37,516 bases of DNA from Collinsella aerofaciens (lineage in GTDB: Bacteria > Actinomycetota > Coriobacteriia > Coriobacteriales > Coriobacteriaceae). A program made the position numbers and the translations under genes. Below, piece by piece: positions 8,180-17,949 of the stretch; positions within the stretch are counted from its first letter, which is position 1, and every line of letters starts with the position of its first letter. The DNA lies in NCBI RefSeq assembly GCF_028209625.1, contig NZ_JAQLDU010000018.1, positions 1 to 37,516 on the forward strand. Reading direction: 5' to 3'. The notes under the pieces are model-generated. The model searched no databases. It was given only the letters and a program-made list of their open reading frames with translations, and was not told the origin of the DNA.

Positions 8180-8701
8180 ATGGAGACCATCGAAGCGCTC
8201 ATCCACCGCCGCAGCTGCCGTAACTACAGCGATCGCCCCGTCGAGGCAGAAAAGCTTGCACGTATTATCGAAGCTGGCCAGTACGCGCCGAGCGGCATGG
8301 GACGCCAGCCGGTGACGTTTGTCGCCGTCACCGACCCTGCGACCGTCGAACGTCTCTCACAGCTGAACGCCCAGGTCATGGGCAGCAACACCGACCCCTT
8401 CTATGGCGCCAAGACCGTTGTGGTGGTTCTGGTTGACCGCAGCGTGCCCACGCATCTGGAAGACGGATCACTTGCCATGGGCAATCTACTCAATGCTGCC
8501 TATGCGCTGGGTGTTGATTCGTGCTGGATACATCGCGCCCACGAGGTTTTCGATTCGCCCGAGGGCCTGGAGCTGCTGGCCAAGTGGGATCTGCCCGCCG
8601 ACGGAAGTCTGCGCGGTGTGGGCAACTGCATTCTGGGCTACGCCGAGGATGCGCTCCCCGAGGCAAAGCCGCGCCGCGACAACGTGGTATACGTCGGGTA
8701 A
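8180..8701 (+). CDS. Nitroreductase family protein
   Basis: A 173-residue FMN-dependent oxidoreductase of the small nitroreductase type, predicted to reduce nitro-compounds or quinones with NAD(P)H; the physiological substrate is unknown. Seen: N-terminal FMN-phosphate motif HRRSCRNYSDRPV (residues 8-20), APSGMGRQP (near 38-46) and the C-terminal GVGNCILGY segment. The ATG at 8180 follows AGGAG closely and matches the family N-terminus; the open frame from 8051 is non-coding upstream. Single gene; a perfect hairpin follows. Confidence 0.9.
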   Translation: METIEALIHRRSCRNYSDRPVEAEKLARIIEAGQYAPSGMGRQPVTFVAVTDPATVERLSQLNAQVMGSNTDPFYGAKTVVVVLVDRSVPTHLEDGSLAMGNLLNAAYALGVDSCWIHRAHEVFDSPEGLELLAKWDLPADGSLRGVGNCILGYAEDALPEAKPRRDNVVYVG

Positions 8702-8706
8702 TTAGT

Positions 8707-8730
8707 TCCGCCGTTCTAACGAACGGCGGA
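8707..8730. terminator. Hairpin after the nitroreductase gene
   Basis: Perfect 9-base arms TCCGCCGTT and AACGGCGGA with a 6-base loop start 6 bases after the stop codon. No U run follows on either strand, so termination is uncertain. It may serve both convergent genes. Confidence 0.5.
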
Positions 8731-8827
8731 CCGCTTGACGCTGCGCGAGCCGCATTCACGCCAATCTGACGTTCGGCACATGGGCAGCTAAAAGGCCCCG
8801 TCCCAAATTTGCTGCCCCACTCGCAAC

Positions 8828-9403
8828 TTATCTTGCCGATGGAGTTGTCGTCGTTTCGTTCGTGTGGGTCGTTTCGGCGCCGTCGCCCTGTTCGCCCTCG
8901 TCCTTTTGAGCGTCGGCGATGGTGGAGGCTGCCGCGACCATGCCGCGCTGGGGCGCGACGCCCGTCTGGGTCTGAGCGCCCTCGACAACTTCTGTGCCTG
9001 CATGCGCGAGCTCGGGCGATTTAAACACCGCGTCCAAGTTGGCGCCACCGCCGGCGTAGCCAAGCGCAGCGAGTGCGATGACGATCACTGCAACGACGAC
9101 CGCGATCGGCACACAACGATGCCAACCAGCAGGATTGAGCCCACTGCGGCGAGCCGCCCCGCGGCTGATGTAGCCGAGCGTGCCGTCGTGCTTGAGCTTT
9201 GAGCCCACCACGCGTTTGCGGCCCCACAGCGAGGACTCTGCCTGCATTGCCAAGCGAGCACCTGTCGAAGGATAGCCGTATTTAGTGCGCTTGAACGAGC
9301 CGTCAAACCCCGAGGCGTGTTTGCCCCACGTCACCGATGTTGTGCGTCGGTTAACCGGCGCGGCACTCCGCCTTCTGCGGCTCGGTTTTGTAGTCTCAGC
9401 CAT
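8828..9403 (-). CDS. Basic single-pass membrane protein, unknown function
   Basis: Not recognised. A 191-residue protein with a long basic, Arg/Ser/Gly-rich N-terminal region (residues 1-95, including SRRRRSAAP and repeated SFKRTKYGYPSTG-like stretches), one strong membrane helix at about 98-116 (CVPIAVVVAVIVIALAALGYA), and a low-complexity Thr/Ala/Glu-rich tail. Topology by the positive-inside rule puts the basic part in the cytoplasm and the tail outside. The ATG at 9403 has only a weak GGGGG ribosome site. It lies just downstream of, and on the same strand as, the Fis-type regulator, with an 84-base gap. Confidence 0.7.
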   Translation of the reverse strand: MAETTKPSRRRRSAAPVNRRTTSVTWGKHASGFDGSFKRTKYGYPSTGARLAMQAESSLWGRKRVVGSKLKHDGTLGYISRGAARRSGLNPAGWHRCVPIAVVVAVIVIALAALGYAGGGANLDAVFKSPELAHAGTEVVEGAQTQTGVAPQRGMVAAASTIADAQKDEGEQGDGAETTHTNETTTTPSAR

Positions 9404-9487
9404 ACGCCCCCGCACGCCGTAACCAAATCGAAACAATAACGCTTTGGACTGTAGCACACGCGTCGCGCGCGGTCACGGGCGCCTCGC

Positions 9488-10705
9488 TCAACGGTCATCG
9501 TCCTTCAGCAAGCGCCACAGCGTTGTTCGGCTTACGCCCAGCACCTCCGCCGCACGGGTCCGGTTGCCGTGGAGATGATCTACAACCAGATGCGCGATAT
9601 CTCGCTCGGTATCGGCCAGCGGTCGCAGGATATACAGGTCGCTTTCGAGTGTCGGGGCGCCAAAGGTTGCGGTCTTAATCACGTCCTCTTGGGCGAGCAC
9701 TTCCTCCGCCACAGCGCGGTCCACCGTGCCCGCCCCCACCAATATATACAGTCGTTCCGAGACCTCGCGGAGCTGCAGATAATTGCGCGGCCAGCGGTAA
9801 ACATCGAGCGTCTTTGCCGCCGCGGCAGACAACGTGGGCGCTGCCGTCCCAAATGCATCAGCGAGATATTCCAAATAGCGCGCAACCTTCGTCGACGCGG
9901 CTCCCTGCTCGGCGATTGCCGGCGCCACGCTCACCGCACAGGCGAAGCGCTCAGTCACAAAGGCAGCTTGATCACTTTCGCTGCCGCCCGGCATGTCATT
10001 CGCCGTCAGCACCACATGGCAGCGCGTCGCCAACGCGGTGTCGGCCATCGTGGAAACGAGCTCGCGGAGACGCTGGGGGCCAACCGTGTTCCAGCCCTCA
10101 ATGCAAAGTGTCAGCCCCGTTTGGAACAACGGCGATTCGGCGCTTTTGAGCACGTGGCGCCAACCGCGATCGGTAAGCTCATCGAGCGCAACGGCAACAA
10201 AGGGTTGATCGGCAAAAGGACCGTCCAGATAGAGGCGCTTGGCGATCTCGACCTGACCCGCTCCCAGCTCGCCCTCGAGCATAAGGGGCACGCCGCGCGC
10301 GTAACTCTCGGCGACCGGCGCAGCTACCGAGGCCGCCCCCTCAACGATGCCGTACGCGCTCGATTCGTAGCGGGCCTCAACTTCGTCGGCGTTGAGCCAC
10401 TCGATGCCCGCATGTGCCGCGGCGCCGCGTACCTCGCGGACCACGACGACCCAAAGGCCCCCGCCTTCTTTGTCGGTGGGGCGAACGGTCAGGCTCAGGC
10501 GCGTACCCGCACGCCCCATAACCAGACGCGCGCCGTCTCCTATACGGTCGAGGCGCTCAGCGACAAAAGCCGCCACATCCCGCTCAAGCGCCGCGTCATT
10601 CATGGTCGAAATCGCGACGTCCCCACGCGCATCGATTGCCAATGCCGAGGCCCCGGCAGCAGCCAGGGCCTCGGTCAAGATGTTCAGCTTGGCATCGCTA
10701 TCCAT
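9488..10705 (-). CDS. Fis-type HTH regulator with degenerate AAA+ domain
   Basis: A 405-residue protein built like a sigma-54 enhancer-binding activator: a sensory N-terminal region (1-125), an AAA+-like core (about 125-345) and a C-terminal Fis-type helix-turn-helix (LADTERDIAHLVVDHLHGNRTRAAEVLGVSRTTLWRLLK). The core has lost key residues: the Walker A site reads GELGAGQ (145-151) with Gln for Lys, and no GAFTGA sigma-54 loop is seen. It therefore probably binds DNA without ATP-driven sigma-54 activation. The ATG at 10705 follows AGGGG by 6 bases; the frame runs further up through the promoter. It lies downstream of the yeiH-type gene on the same strand. Confidence 0.85.
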   Translation of the reverse strand: MDSDAKLNILTEALAAAGASALAIDARGDVAISTMNDAALERDVAAFVAERLDRIGDGARLVMGRAGTRLSLTVRPTDKEGGGLWVVVVREVRGAAAHAGIEWLNADEVEARYESSAYGIVEGAASVAAPVAESYARGVPLMLEGELGAGQVEIAKRLYLDGPFADQPFVAVALDELTDRGWRHVLKSAESPLFQTGLTLCIEGWNTVGPQRLRELVSTMADTALATRCHVVLTANDMPGGSESDQAAFVTERFACAVSVAPAIAEQGAASTKVARYLEYLADAFGTAAPTLSAAAAKTLDVYRWPRNYLQLREVSERLYILVGAGTVDRAVAEEVLAQEDVIKTATFGAPTLESDLYILRPLADTERDIAHLVVDHLHGNRTRAAEVLGVSRTTLWRLLKDDDR

Positions 10706-10755
10706 GATTTGCCCCTGTCCGCGGCGACGTGCAACCGCCGACGGTCGCACGACCG

Positions 10756-10793
10756 AGTGTTTCAAAATTGAACGATATTGCTCACCAAACACT
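10756..10793. promoter_or_regulatory. Inverted repeat upstream of the Fis-type regulator
   Basis: AGTGTTT (10756-10762) and AAACACT (10787-10793) are perfect 7-base arms 24 bases apart; a smaller TTCAA-AA-TTGAA palindrome lies between them at 10761-10772. On minus a TATAGT -10 candidate overlaps the outer arm. This suggests autoregulation. Confidence 0.4.
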
Positions 10794-10830
10794 ATAGGGC
10801 AGAAAGCGCCGTCCTGCGAGTATAGGTGTT

Positions 10831-10919
10831 GCCCCGCATCGCCATCCTGGCGGGGCGATAAGAGCTCTTCGGGACTTATAAACCTGCGGACAAGCCATAC
10901 CCGCAAGAGCTCCTATCGC
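10831..10919. repeat. Composite hairpin region after the YeiH-type gene
   Basis: GCGATAAGAGCTCTT (10855-10869) and AAGAGCTCCTATCGC (10905-10919) pair over 14 of 15 bases around a 35-base loop. A second hairpin, GCCCCGC (10831-10837) with GCGGGGC (10850-10856), overlaps the first arm by two bases. Together they fill much of the 266-base gap. It may be the terminator of the upstream gene, but no U run follows. Confidence 0.5.
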
Positions 10920-10971
10920 TCCACCGCAGGCATGCGCTCACCAGCAACCAGCACGCAAATAAGCTACTCCT

Positions 10972-12006
10972 CTACCAGATTCCCAGCACGTGCTGCATTC
11001 CCAAACTCATGCACGCAATGCCAATCCAGCAGCAAAAGCCCAGCGCGATGGGCTTGCCGCCCTTTTTGACCAGCTCGACGATATCGGTATTAAAGCCAAT
11101 AGCCGCCATGGCCATCACGATAAAGAACTTCGACAGCTCCTTGATGGGCGCCGTGATGGACACGGGAAGCTGAAGCACCGTGGTGATTACGCTCGCCAGC
11201 ACAAAGAACAGCACAAACATGGGAAACGCGCGTTTAAGCGAGAACGTGCTTTTGGCGTCGCCGCCGGCCTTGCGCGCCAGATGCATCTGCCAGCATGCGA
11301 GGACCAACGTGATGGGAATAATGGCCAGTGTCCTGGTGAGCTTGACCACCGTGGCGCTCTCGAGCACATTGGCGCCGGGATGCATGCTGTCCCAAGCGCT
11401 CGCCGCAGCCGTTACGGACGAGGTGTCGTTGATGGCGGTGCCGGCAAACAGGCCAAAGCCCTCGTTGGTCAGCCCGAGCATACCGCCGAGCGTTGGAAAC
11501 ACGAGCGCCGCGATAACGTTAAACAGGAAGATGACCGAAATAGCCTGGGCAATCTCGCGATCGTCGGCATCGATGACGGGCGCGGTAGCGGCGATGGCAG
11601 AACCGCCGCAAATCGACGAACCCACACCCACAAGCGTCGAGATCTTACCCGGCACGTTCATAGCGCGGCAGAGCACAAAGGCGATGACAAGCGAGGTCGA
11701 GATCGTCGCCACGATAATCGGCAGCGACTGGGCGCCCTTGGACAGAATCTGGGAGAGGTTCATGCCAAAGCCAAGCAGGATAACCGCGTACTGCAAGACT
11801 TTTTTAGACGTATAGGTGACACCGGCGGCGAGCTGTTCGCGATGATTCTTGGGAAAGACGAGCGCCAGAACCATGCCGAAGAGGATGGCGAATACCGGCC
11901 CACCGACCACCTCAATCTGTTTGCCGAGCAACGTCGCGGGAATGGCGATGATCAGGCAGAACAAGACGCCCTTCCAGCGCTCACGTACGATATTCGCCAG
12001 TTGCAT
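10972..12006 (-). CDS. YeiH family (UPF0324) putative sulfate exporter
   Basis: A 344-residue polytopic membrane protein of the YeiH/UPF0324 family, annotated elsewhere as putative sulfate exporter and often tied to sulfite or taurine metabolism; transport activity is little tested. Seen: about ten hydrophobic helices, the glycine-rich GVGSSICGGSAIAATAPVI segment near the middle and NDTSSVTAAASAW, both family hallmarks. The ATG at 12006 has AAGGAA at 7-8 bases. The divergent GntR regulator shares the 163-base promoter gap and is the likely controller. Confidence 0.9.
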   Translation of the reverse strand: MQLANIVRERWKGVLFCLIIAIPATLLGKQIEVVGGPVFAILFGMVLALVFPKNHREQLAAGVTYTSKKVLQYAVILLGFGMNLSQILSKGAQSLPIIVATISTSLVIAFVLCRAMNVPGKISTLVGVGSSICGGSAIAATAPVIDADDREIAQAISVIFLFNVIAALVFPTLGGMLGLTNEGFGLFAGTAINDTSSVTAAASAWDSMHPGANVLESATVVKLTRTLAIIPITLVLACWQMHLARKAGGDAKSTFSLKRAFPMFVLFFVLASVITTVLQLPVSITAPIKELSKFFIVMAMAAIGFNTDIVELVKKGGKPIALGFCCWIGIACMSLGMQHVLGIW

Positions 12007-12169
12007 ATGGGATTCCTTCTTTCTATTTCACGTTTGTGACGGCTTATGATACGGCAACATTGAGCGCAGCCTTGCGCAAACACAGACTAAGATGCCGCAA
12101 TAGTTCTTGGGCAACAGCCGAATTACCCACCGCGGAAAGCTGATTCGCGGCATAATTAACAACTGACAT

Positions 12170-12901
12170 ATGAGTTTGATAGAACAGTTGCGAGGCGCTA
12201 TGGAAGAATCGATGCACGTCGGCGAGCAGGAAACGAGCCTACAGGACCAGTCCTACCACACCATTCGACGCAAAATCGTCTACCTGGACTACAAGCCGGG
12301 CGAAAAGCTGGGCGTCAAGCAACTTTGCGACGACCTGGATATGGGTCGCACGCCCGTGCGCGAGGCTTTGGTTCGCTTGGCGCAGGAAGGCCTGGTGCGC
12401 ACCGTGCCCCAGAGTGGCACCTACGTCTCACCCATCAACCTCACCCTTGCCGAGAGTGCCTGTTACATCCGCGAACATCTGGAAAAGCAGGTGATTGTGG
12501 AGTGCTGTGCGCGAGCCACGTCGGCCGGCATCGAGCAGCTCGACCGCGCCATCGTGCTGCAGGAAAAGGCCATGGCCGAAGAGGATCGCATCGGCTTCTT
12601 TTTGAGCGACAACCTTATGCATCACATGATTTTTAGCATCGCATGTCGCAGCACCGTGTGGTCGTGGCTCGAAGAGACCAATGCCGACCTGGAGCGCTTC
12701 CGCTGGCTGCGCGCCGCCACGCAGGTTCTCGACAATCAGGACATCGTGAACGAGCACAAGCAGATTCGCCGCGCTATCGCCGGTCGCGACCCCATCGAAG
12801 CGAGCTTTTTGGTCAGCAAGCACCTGCACATGATGTTCCGCAACCAAACCGAAGTTCTGGACCAGTTCCCCGAGTACTTCGAGACCAGCAAGCTCCGCTA
12901 A
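12170..12901 (+). CDS. GntR family regulator, FadR/FCD type
   Basis: A 243-residue transcription factor. Seen: winged helix at about residues 25-95 (HTIRRKIVYLDYKPGEKLGVKQLCDDLDMGRTPVREALVRLAQEGLV) and a helical FCD ligand domain behind it, with H-containing positions (DNLMHHMIF, EHKQI, KHLHMMF) that typically bind a metal and an organic acid. The start is uncertain: the ATG at 12170 lacks a ribosome site and lies only 13 bases after a CATAAT -10 candidate, so a nearly leaderless message is possible; ATGs at 12200 and 12212 have better ribosome sites. It is divergent from the YeiH-type gene and probably regulates it. Confidence 0.9.
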   Translation: MSLIEQLRGAMEESMHVGEQETSLQDQSYHTIRRKIVYLDYKPGEKLGVKQLCDDLDMGRTPVREALVRLAQEGLVRTVPQSGTYVSPINLTLAESACYIREHLEKQVIVECCARATSAGIEQLDRAIVLQEKAMAEEDRIGFFLSDNLMHHMIFSIACRSTVWSWLEETNADLERFRWLRAATQVLDNQDIVNEHKQIRRAIAGRDPIEASFLVSKHLHMMFRNQTEVLDQFPEYFETSKLR

Positions 12902-12945
12902 CCTGCCAAAAAGGGACAGGTTTATTTTGGCAGGTTTTATCTGGG
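12900..12945. repeat. GGGACA hairpin repeat, copy A
   Basis: AACCTGCCAAAA and TTTTGGCAGGTT are perfect 12-base arms around AGGGACAGGTTTA, followed by TTATCTGGG. The repeat begins inside the TAA stop codon of the GntR gene. Copies at 15082 (opposite orientation) and 19665 are nearly identical. Confidence 0.85.
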
Positions 12946-12956
12946 CAAACGCAGAA

Positions 12957-12992
12957 AAGGCCCGGCTCCGTCTTGATGCGGAGCCGGGCCTT
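12957..12992. terminator. Bidirectional terminator between GntR gene and glmS
   Basis: Perfect 14-base arms, AAGGCCCGGCTCCG at 12957-12970 and its complement at 12979-12992, with an 8-base loop. Convergent genes lie on both sides; on minus it is followed by TTTCTGC. Confidence 0.88.
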
Positions 12993-13015
12993 AGTCGCTA
13001 GAACGGCGGAACCAA

Positions 13016-14863
<1,848 letters not shown>

Positions 14864-14937
14864 AGGACAAATCCCTTCGTTCGCGTGACTGCAAGACGTC
14901 CACGCACAAGGGGCGCTGAGACGTACAACGTTCGAGT

Positions 14938-14996
14938 ATTGTACTCACGCAAACGCAAGCTGATATACCAGAAGTGGTATCTCAACTTAGATACCA
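14938..14996 (-). promoter_or_regulatory. glmS promoter region with GntR-like operators
   Basis: TGGTATCT (14975-14982) and AGATACCA (14989-14996) are perfect 8-base arms with a 6-base spacer. A second overlapping pair, ATACCA (14965-14970) and TGGTAT (14975-14980), has a 4-base spacer. A TACAAT -10 candidate lies at 14938-14943 on minus inside the palindrome GAGTA-TTG-TACTC. TGGT/ACCA half-sites are typical of GntR-family amino-sugar regulators (NagR/DasR type); the regulator here is not known. Confidence 0.55.
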
Positions 14997-15026
14997 CCCG
15001 ATGCACACACGTCCAGCCGGTCCAAA

Positions 15027-15059
15027 CCACCACAATGGGAACAGGCACCTTTGTGGTGG
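15027..15059. repeat. Hairpin with GGGAACAGG core
   Basis: CCACCACAA (15027-15035) and TTGTGGTGG (15051-15059) are perfect 9-base arms around TGGGAACAGGCACCT. The core resembles the GGGACAGG repeats but the arms differ. Confidence 0.6.
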
Positions 15060-15081
15060 CTTGGTCTGGCAGCATCGTTTC

Positions 15082-15129
15082 CCCAGATAAAACCTGCCAA
15101 AATAAACCTGTCCCTAATTGGCAGGTTTT
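15082..15129. repeat. GGGACA hairpin repeat, copy C (inverted)
   Basis: In reverse orientation this is the same 46-48 base element as at 12900, including the CCCAGATAA flank, with a slightly changed centre. It lies directly upstream of the LacI-family gene and its TACAAT -10 candidate (15153-15158). Confidence 0.85.
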
Positions 15130-15193
15130 GCCACCCCGGGGGCGGGCGATGCTACAATCTGGCTTGTACTTGAAACGCATCAAAGGGGCCGCT

Positions 15194-16327
15194 ATGGCAA
15201 AGGTTAAAATCAGCGACGTCGCGCGCGAAGCCGGGGTTTCGTTGGGCACGGTTTCCAACGCGCTCAACCATCCCGAAAAGTTGCGTCCCGAGACCCTCAA
15301 GCTCATTAACGAAACCATCAATCGACTGGGCTACCTGCCCAACCAAAGCGCTCGTCAGCTCGCGGGCGGTGCCACCAAGTCCTTTGGCCTGGTGCTCCCC
15401 CGTCTCGATCATGGCTTTTCGCTCCAAATCGCCAGCGGCGCCCACAACGAGGCCCGCAAGCACGGCTACGACCTGCTCATCGCCAACGCCGATAACGACG
15501 ATATTCTCCAGGACCATTACCTGCGCTATTTTATGGGCACCCAGATGTCCGGCGTTATGGTTCAGCCCATGGCATCCCCCGACTGGCACCCCGCCATGAC
15601 CAAGATGCCCGTGCCGATCGTCCATCTGGACATCCATTGCTCTGAGCCCGGCTACTACGTAGCGGCCGACAACGAGGCCCAGGGTCGCATCATTGCCGAA
15701 CTCGCCATCGCCCGTGGCGCGCGCCATATTGTCGTCGTCGGCCGAGCAGCATTTATGCAACTCACCCTGCGCGTCCTTGGCATTCACAAGGCGCTCGCCC
15801 TACATCCCGATATCAAAATTGAGGTCATCGATGCCGGAGAGTGGAATACCGCAGCCGACGGCTACAGCATCGGTACCCAGATTGCCGAACGCCCTGCTGA
15901 CGAGCGCCCCGATTTTGTCATCGGCCTGACCGACGTATTGGCCTCGGGCGTTATCTCGGCGCTGACCGACAAGGGCATTTCCGTCCCCGGCCAGATTCTT
16001 GTTGCCGGCTGCGATGGCAACCCACTTGCCTGGAGCGGATCGGTCCCCCTCACCACGGTTGCACCACCGGGCTACGAGATCGGCCGCAAGGGCGTGCAGC
16101 TGCTCATGGAACAAATCGAGGATAAACCTGCCGCCAAGACCAAACGAGTCCGCATCGGCTCCGCCGCGCGCACCGTCACCACGGTCACGGCCACCGAGGA
16201 CATTAACCGTCAGGAGCTCGTGCGCCCCTTCTTGCTCGAGCGTGTGAGCACCCAAAAGGCCGAGCAGCACCCGACGGGCCCATCCGCGGCCCCTATAACC
16301 GACATCAACCTGGGCGCTTACCTGTAA
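15194..16327 (+). CDS. LacI family transcriptional regulator
   Basis: A 377-residue sugar-responsive regulator. Seen: N-terminal helix-turn-helix KISDVAREAGVSLGTVSNALNHPEKL (residues 4-29) with hinge NQSARQLAGG, then a periplasmic-binding-protein-like effector domain (LVLPRLDHGFSLQIASGAHNEA through GYEIGRKGVQLLMEQI), and a C-terminal tail of about 45 residues longer than typical. The ATG at 15194 follows AAAGGGG by 5 bases and gives the standard start; the frame is open much further upstream, antisense to glmS, without meaning. No sugar gene adjoins it, so the target is unknown; glmS is its divergent neighbour. A strong terminator follows. Confidence 0.93.
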   Translation: MAKVKISDVAREAGVSLGTVSNALNHPEKLRPETLKLINETINRLGYLPNQSARQLAGGATKSFGLVLPRLDHGFSLQIASGAHNEARKHGYDLLIANADNDDILQDHYLRYFMGTQMSGVMVQPMASPDWHPAMTKMPVPIVHLDIHCSEPGYYVAADNEAQGRIIAELAIARGARHIVVVGRAAFMQLTLRVLGIHKALALHPDIKIEVIDAGEWNTAADGYSIGTQIAERPADERPDFVIGLTDVLASGVISALTDKGISVPGQILVAGCDGNPLAWSGSVPLTTVAPPGYEIGRKGVQLLMEQIEDKPAAKTKRVRIGSAARTVTTVTATEDINRQELVRPFLLERVSTQKAEQHPTGPSAAPITDINLGAYL

Positions 16328-16332
16328 CAAAT

Positions 16333-16371
16333 AAACGCCGCAGCGGAAATAACTACGCTGCGGCGTTTTTG
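16333..16371 (+). terminator. Rho-independent terminator of the LacI-family gene
   Basis: Perfect arms AAACGCCGCAGCG (16333-16345) and CGCTGCGGCGTTT (16356-16368) are followed by further U residues, 6 bases after the stop. Confidence 0.93.
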
Positions 16372-16542
16372 TTGGCCCCACGTGCCCTCCCCATTTAGCC
16401 GGGCCTGCGGCTACGGAAATTTATGGCATATAATCCGTTTTTTATTAACTTTTTTGCTAAGATGGATTCAATTCCATATTTTTAGAAATTTCCTATAAGT
16501 ATTGATTTTGCTCCAGTTTTTTCTCGCCAAGAAAGAGGCTTC

Positions 16543-17748
16543 ATGAATCTGATTGATCGCAAACAGTACCTCGACTGGCTCATTTCGTGGAAAGACTCGC
16601 ACGTCATCAAGGTCGTTTCGGGCGTCCGAAGGTCCGGCAAATCAAAGCTATTCGAAATCTACCGCAGCTACCTGCGCGATCATGGAATCACAGGCGGCCA
16701 GGTTATATCCCTCAACTTTGAAGACCTGGAGTTCGAGTCGCTTACGTCGTATAGAGCACTCTACGACTACATTTCCGCCAGACTCGTCCCCGATAAGATG
16801 AACTACGTTTTTCTGGACGAGATACAGCACGTCGAGCATTTCGAAAAAGCCGTCGACAGTCTTTTTATCAAGGACAATGTCGACCTCTACATAACCGGTT
16901 CCAACGCTTATCTGCTCTCGAGCGAGCTGGCAACTTTGCTCTCCGGCCGCTACGTAGAGCTCAAGATGCTGCCCCTATCCTTTAAAGAGTTTTGCTCGGC
17001 AAAAACCAATGACGGAAAGGCTCCCGCGCAGTTGTTTGACGAGTACATAACCAGGGGCTCTTTTCCCTTTATCGCCGAGACGGGTATTCAGGGACCCCAG
17101 GCGCGCGATTATCTTATGAGCCTCTACGATACCATCGTCATACGCGACGTTATCGAACGCCTGAAGGTCTCGGACGTCCCGACCCTGCGCGATATCACCA
17201 AGTTCCTACTCCATAGCATTGGAAACCGGATCTCGATTAAAAAAATCTCCGACACGCTCTCGTCCAACGGCAACAAAACCGACCAGAAAACCGTAGCCAA
17301 ATACCTCAAAGGCTTAACAGACAGCCTTGTGCTGTACTTTGCTCCGCGCTATAACGTGCGCGGTCGGCAGCTTCTTTCAACAAACGGCAAATACTACGCC
17401 GTTGACCTTGGACTTAGAGGCGCTCTCGTCAAAACCCAAAGCAGCGATATCGGTCATATCCTCGAAAATGTTGTTTATCTCGAGCTCCTACGCCGTGGAT
17501 ACGACGTCTACGTGGGCGATATCGACGGCGGGGAAATCGATTTTGTTGCCCTAAAGTCAGACGAGACAGCCTATTTTCAGGTTTCAGCCACAACGCTCGA
17601 CGAAACTACCCTCAATCGAGAGTTGGCCCCCTTTAAGAAAGTCCGAGACAACTACCCCAAGACGCTTCTTACGCTCGACACGCTGTTTGCGGACGCGAAC
17701 TACGAAGGAGTCCGTAAGCGCAACGTGATCGACTGGCTCCTGGAGTAA
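16543..17748 (+). CDS. AAA+ ATPase with DUF4143 domain
   Basis: A 401-residue ATPase of the widespread AAA_14/DUF4143 family, whose function is largely unknown. Seen: Walker A GVRRSGKSKLF (residues 27-37), Walker B YVFLDEIQHV (near 88-97), sensor TGSNAYLLSS, arginine-finger region LLSGRYVELKMLPLSFKEF, and a C-terminal half typical of DUF4143 ending in a restriction-like fold (YVGDIDGGEIDFVALK), suggesting nucleic-acid contact. The ATG at 16543 follows AGAGG by 4-5 bases. The 170 bases upstream are strikingly AT-rich and codon use is less GC-rich than the neighbours, suggesting acquisition by transfer. It stands alone. Confidence 0.9.
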   Translation: MNLIDRKQYLDWLISWKDSHVIKVVSGVRRSGKSKLFEIYRSYLRDHGITGGQVISLNFEDLEFESLTSYRALYDYISARLVPDKMNYVFLDEIQHVEHFEKAVDSLFIKDNVDLYITGSNAYLLSSELATLLSGRYVELKMLPLSFKEFCSAKTNDGKAPAQLFDEYITRGSFPFIAETGIQGPQARDYLMSLYDTIVIRDVIERLKVSDVPTLRDITKFLLHSIGNRISIKKISDTLSSNGNKTDQKTVAKYLKGLTDSLVLYFAPRYNVRGRQLLSTNGKYYAVDLGLRGALVKTQSSDIGHILENVVYLELLRRGYDVYVGDIDGGEIDFVALKSDETAYFQVSATTLDETTLNRELAPFKKVRDNYPKTLLTLDTLFADANYEGVRKRNVIDWLLE

Positions 17749-17815
17749 CTTGTAGCGTCATAACCCTCCGCCAGCTCCTTACCAAGGCCGCAGCCCCAGT
17801 CGCTTAAAGCACAAT

Positions 17816-17875
17816 GCCCCTCTTATCGGCCAAAACAGCAATCTTGGCGTGATAAGAGGGGCTGACTGCGTCAGC
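17816..17875. other. Cluster of strong hairpins between convergent genes
   Basis: GCCCCTCTTATC (17816-17827) and GATAAGAGGGGC (17851-17862) are perfect 12-base arms, extended inside by GGCCAA/TTGGC. A second hairpin GCTGAC-TGC-GTCAGC (17861-17875) adjoins. No U run on either strand. It lies between the ATPase and HAD genes and may stop transcription from both, though its structure is richer than needed. Confidence 0.5.
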
Positions 17876-17949
17876 GCCTCCACGCAGGCGCCGTTACCGT
17901 CACCGTCCTGCGGGATCGGGCGCGGGGCATGGCGACTCGCGTGCAAACG

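Noticed and set aside
14864..15193. glmS ribozyme/riboswitch upstream of glmS
   Set aside because: I see none of the expected conserved core or P2.1 pairings; the region is explained by operators, repeats and the LacI promoter.
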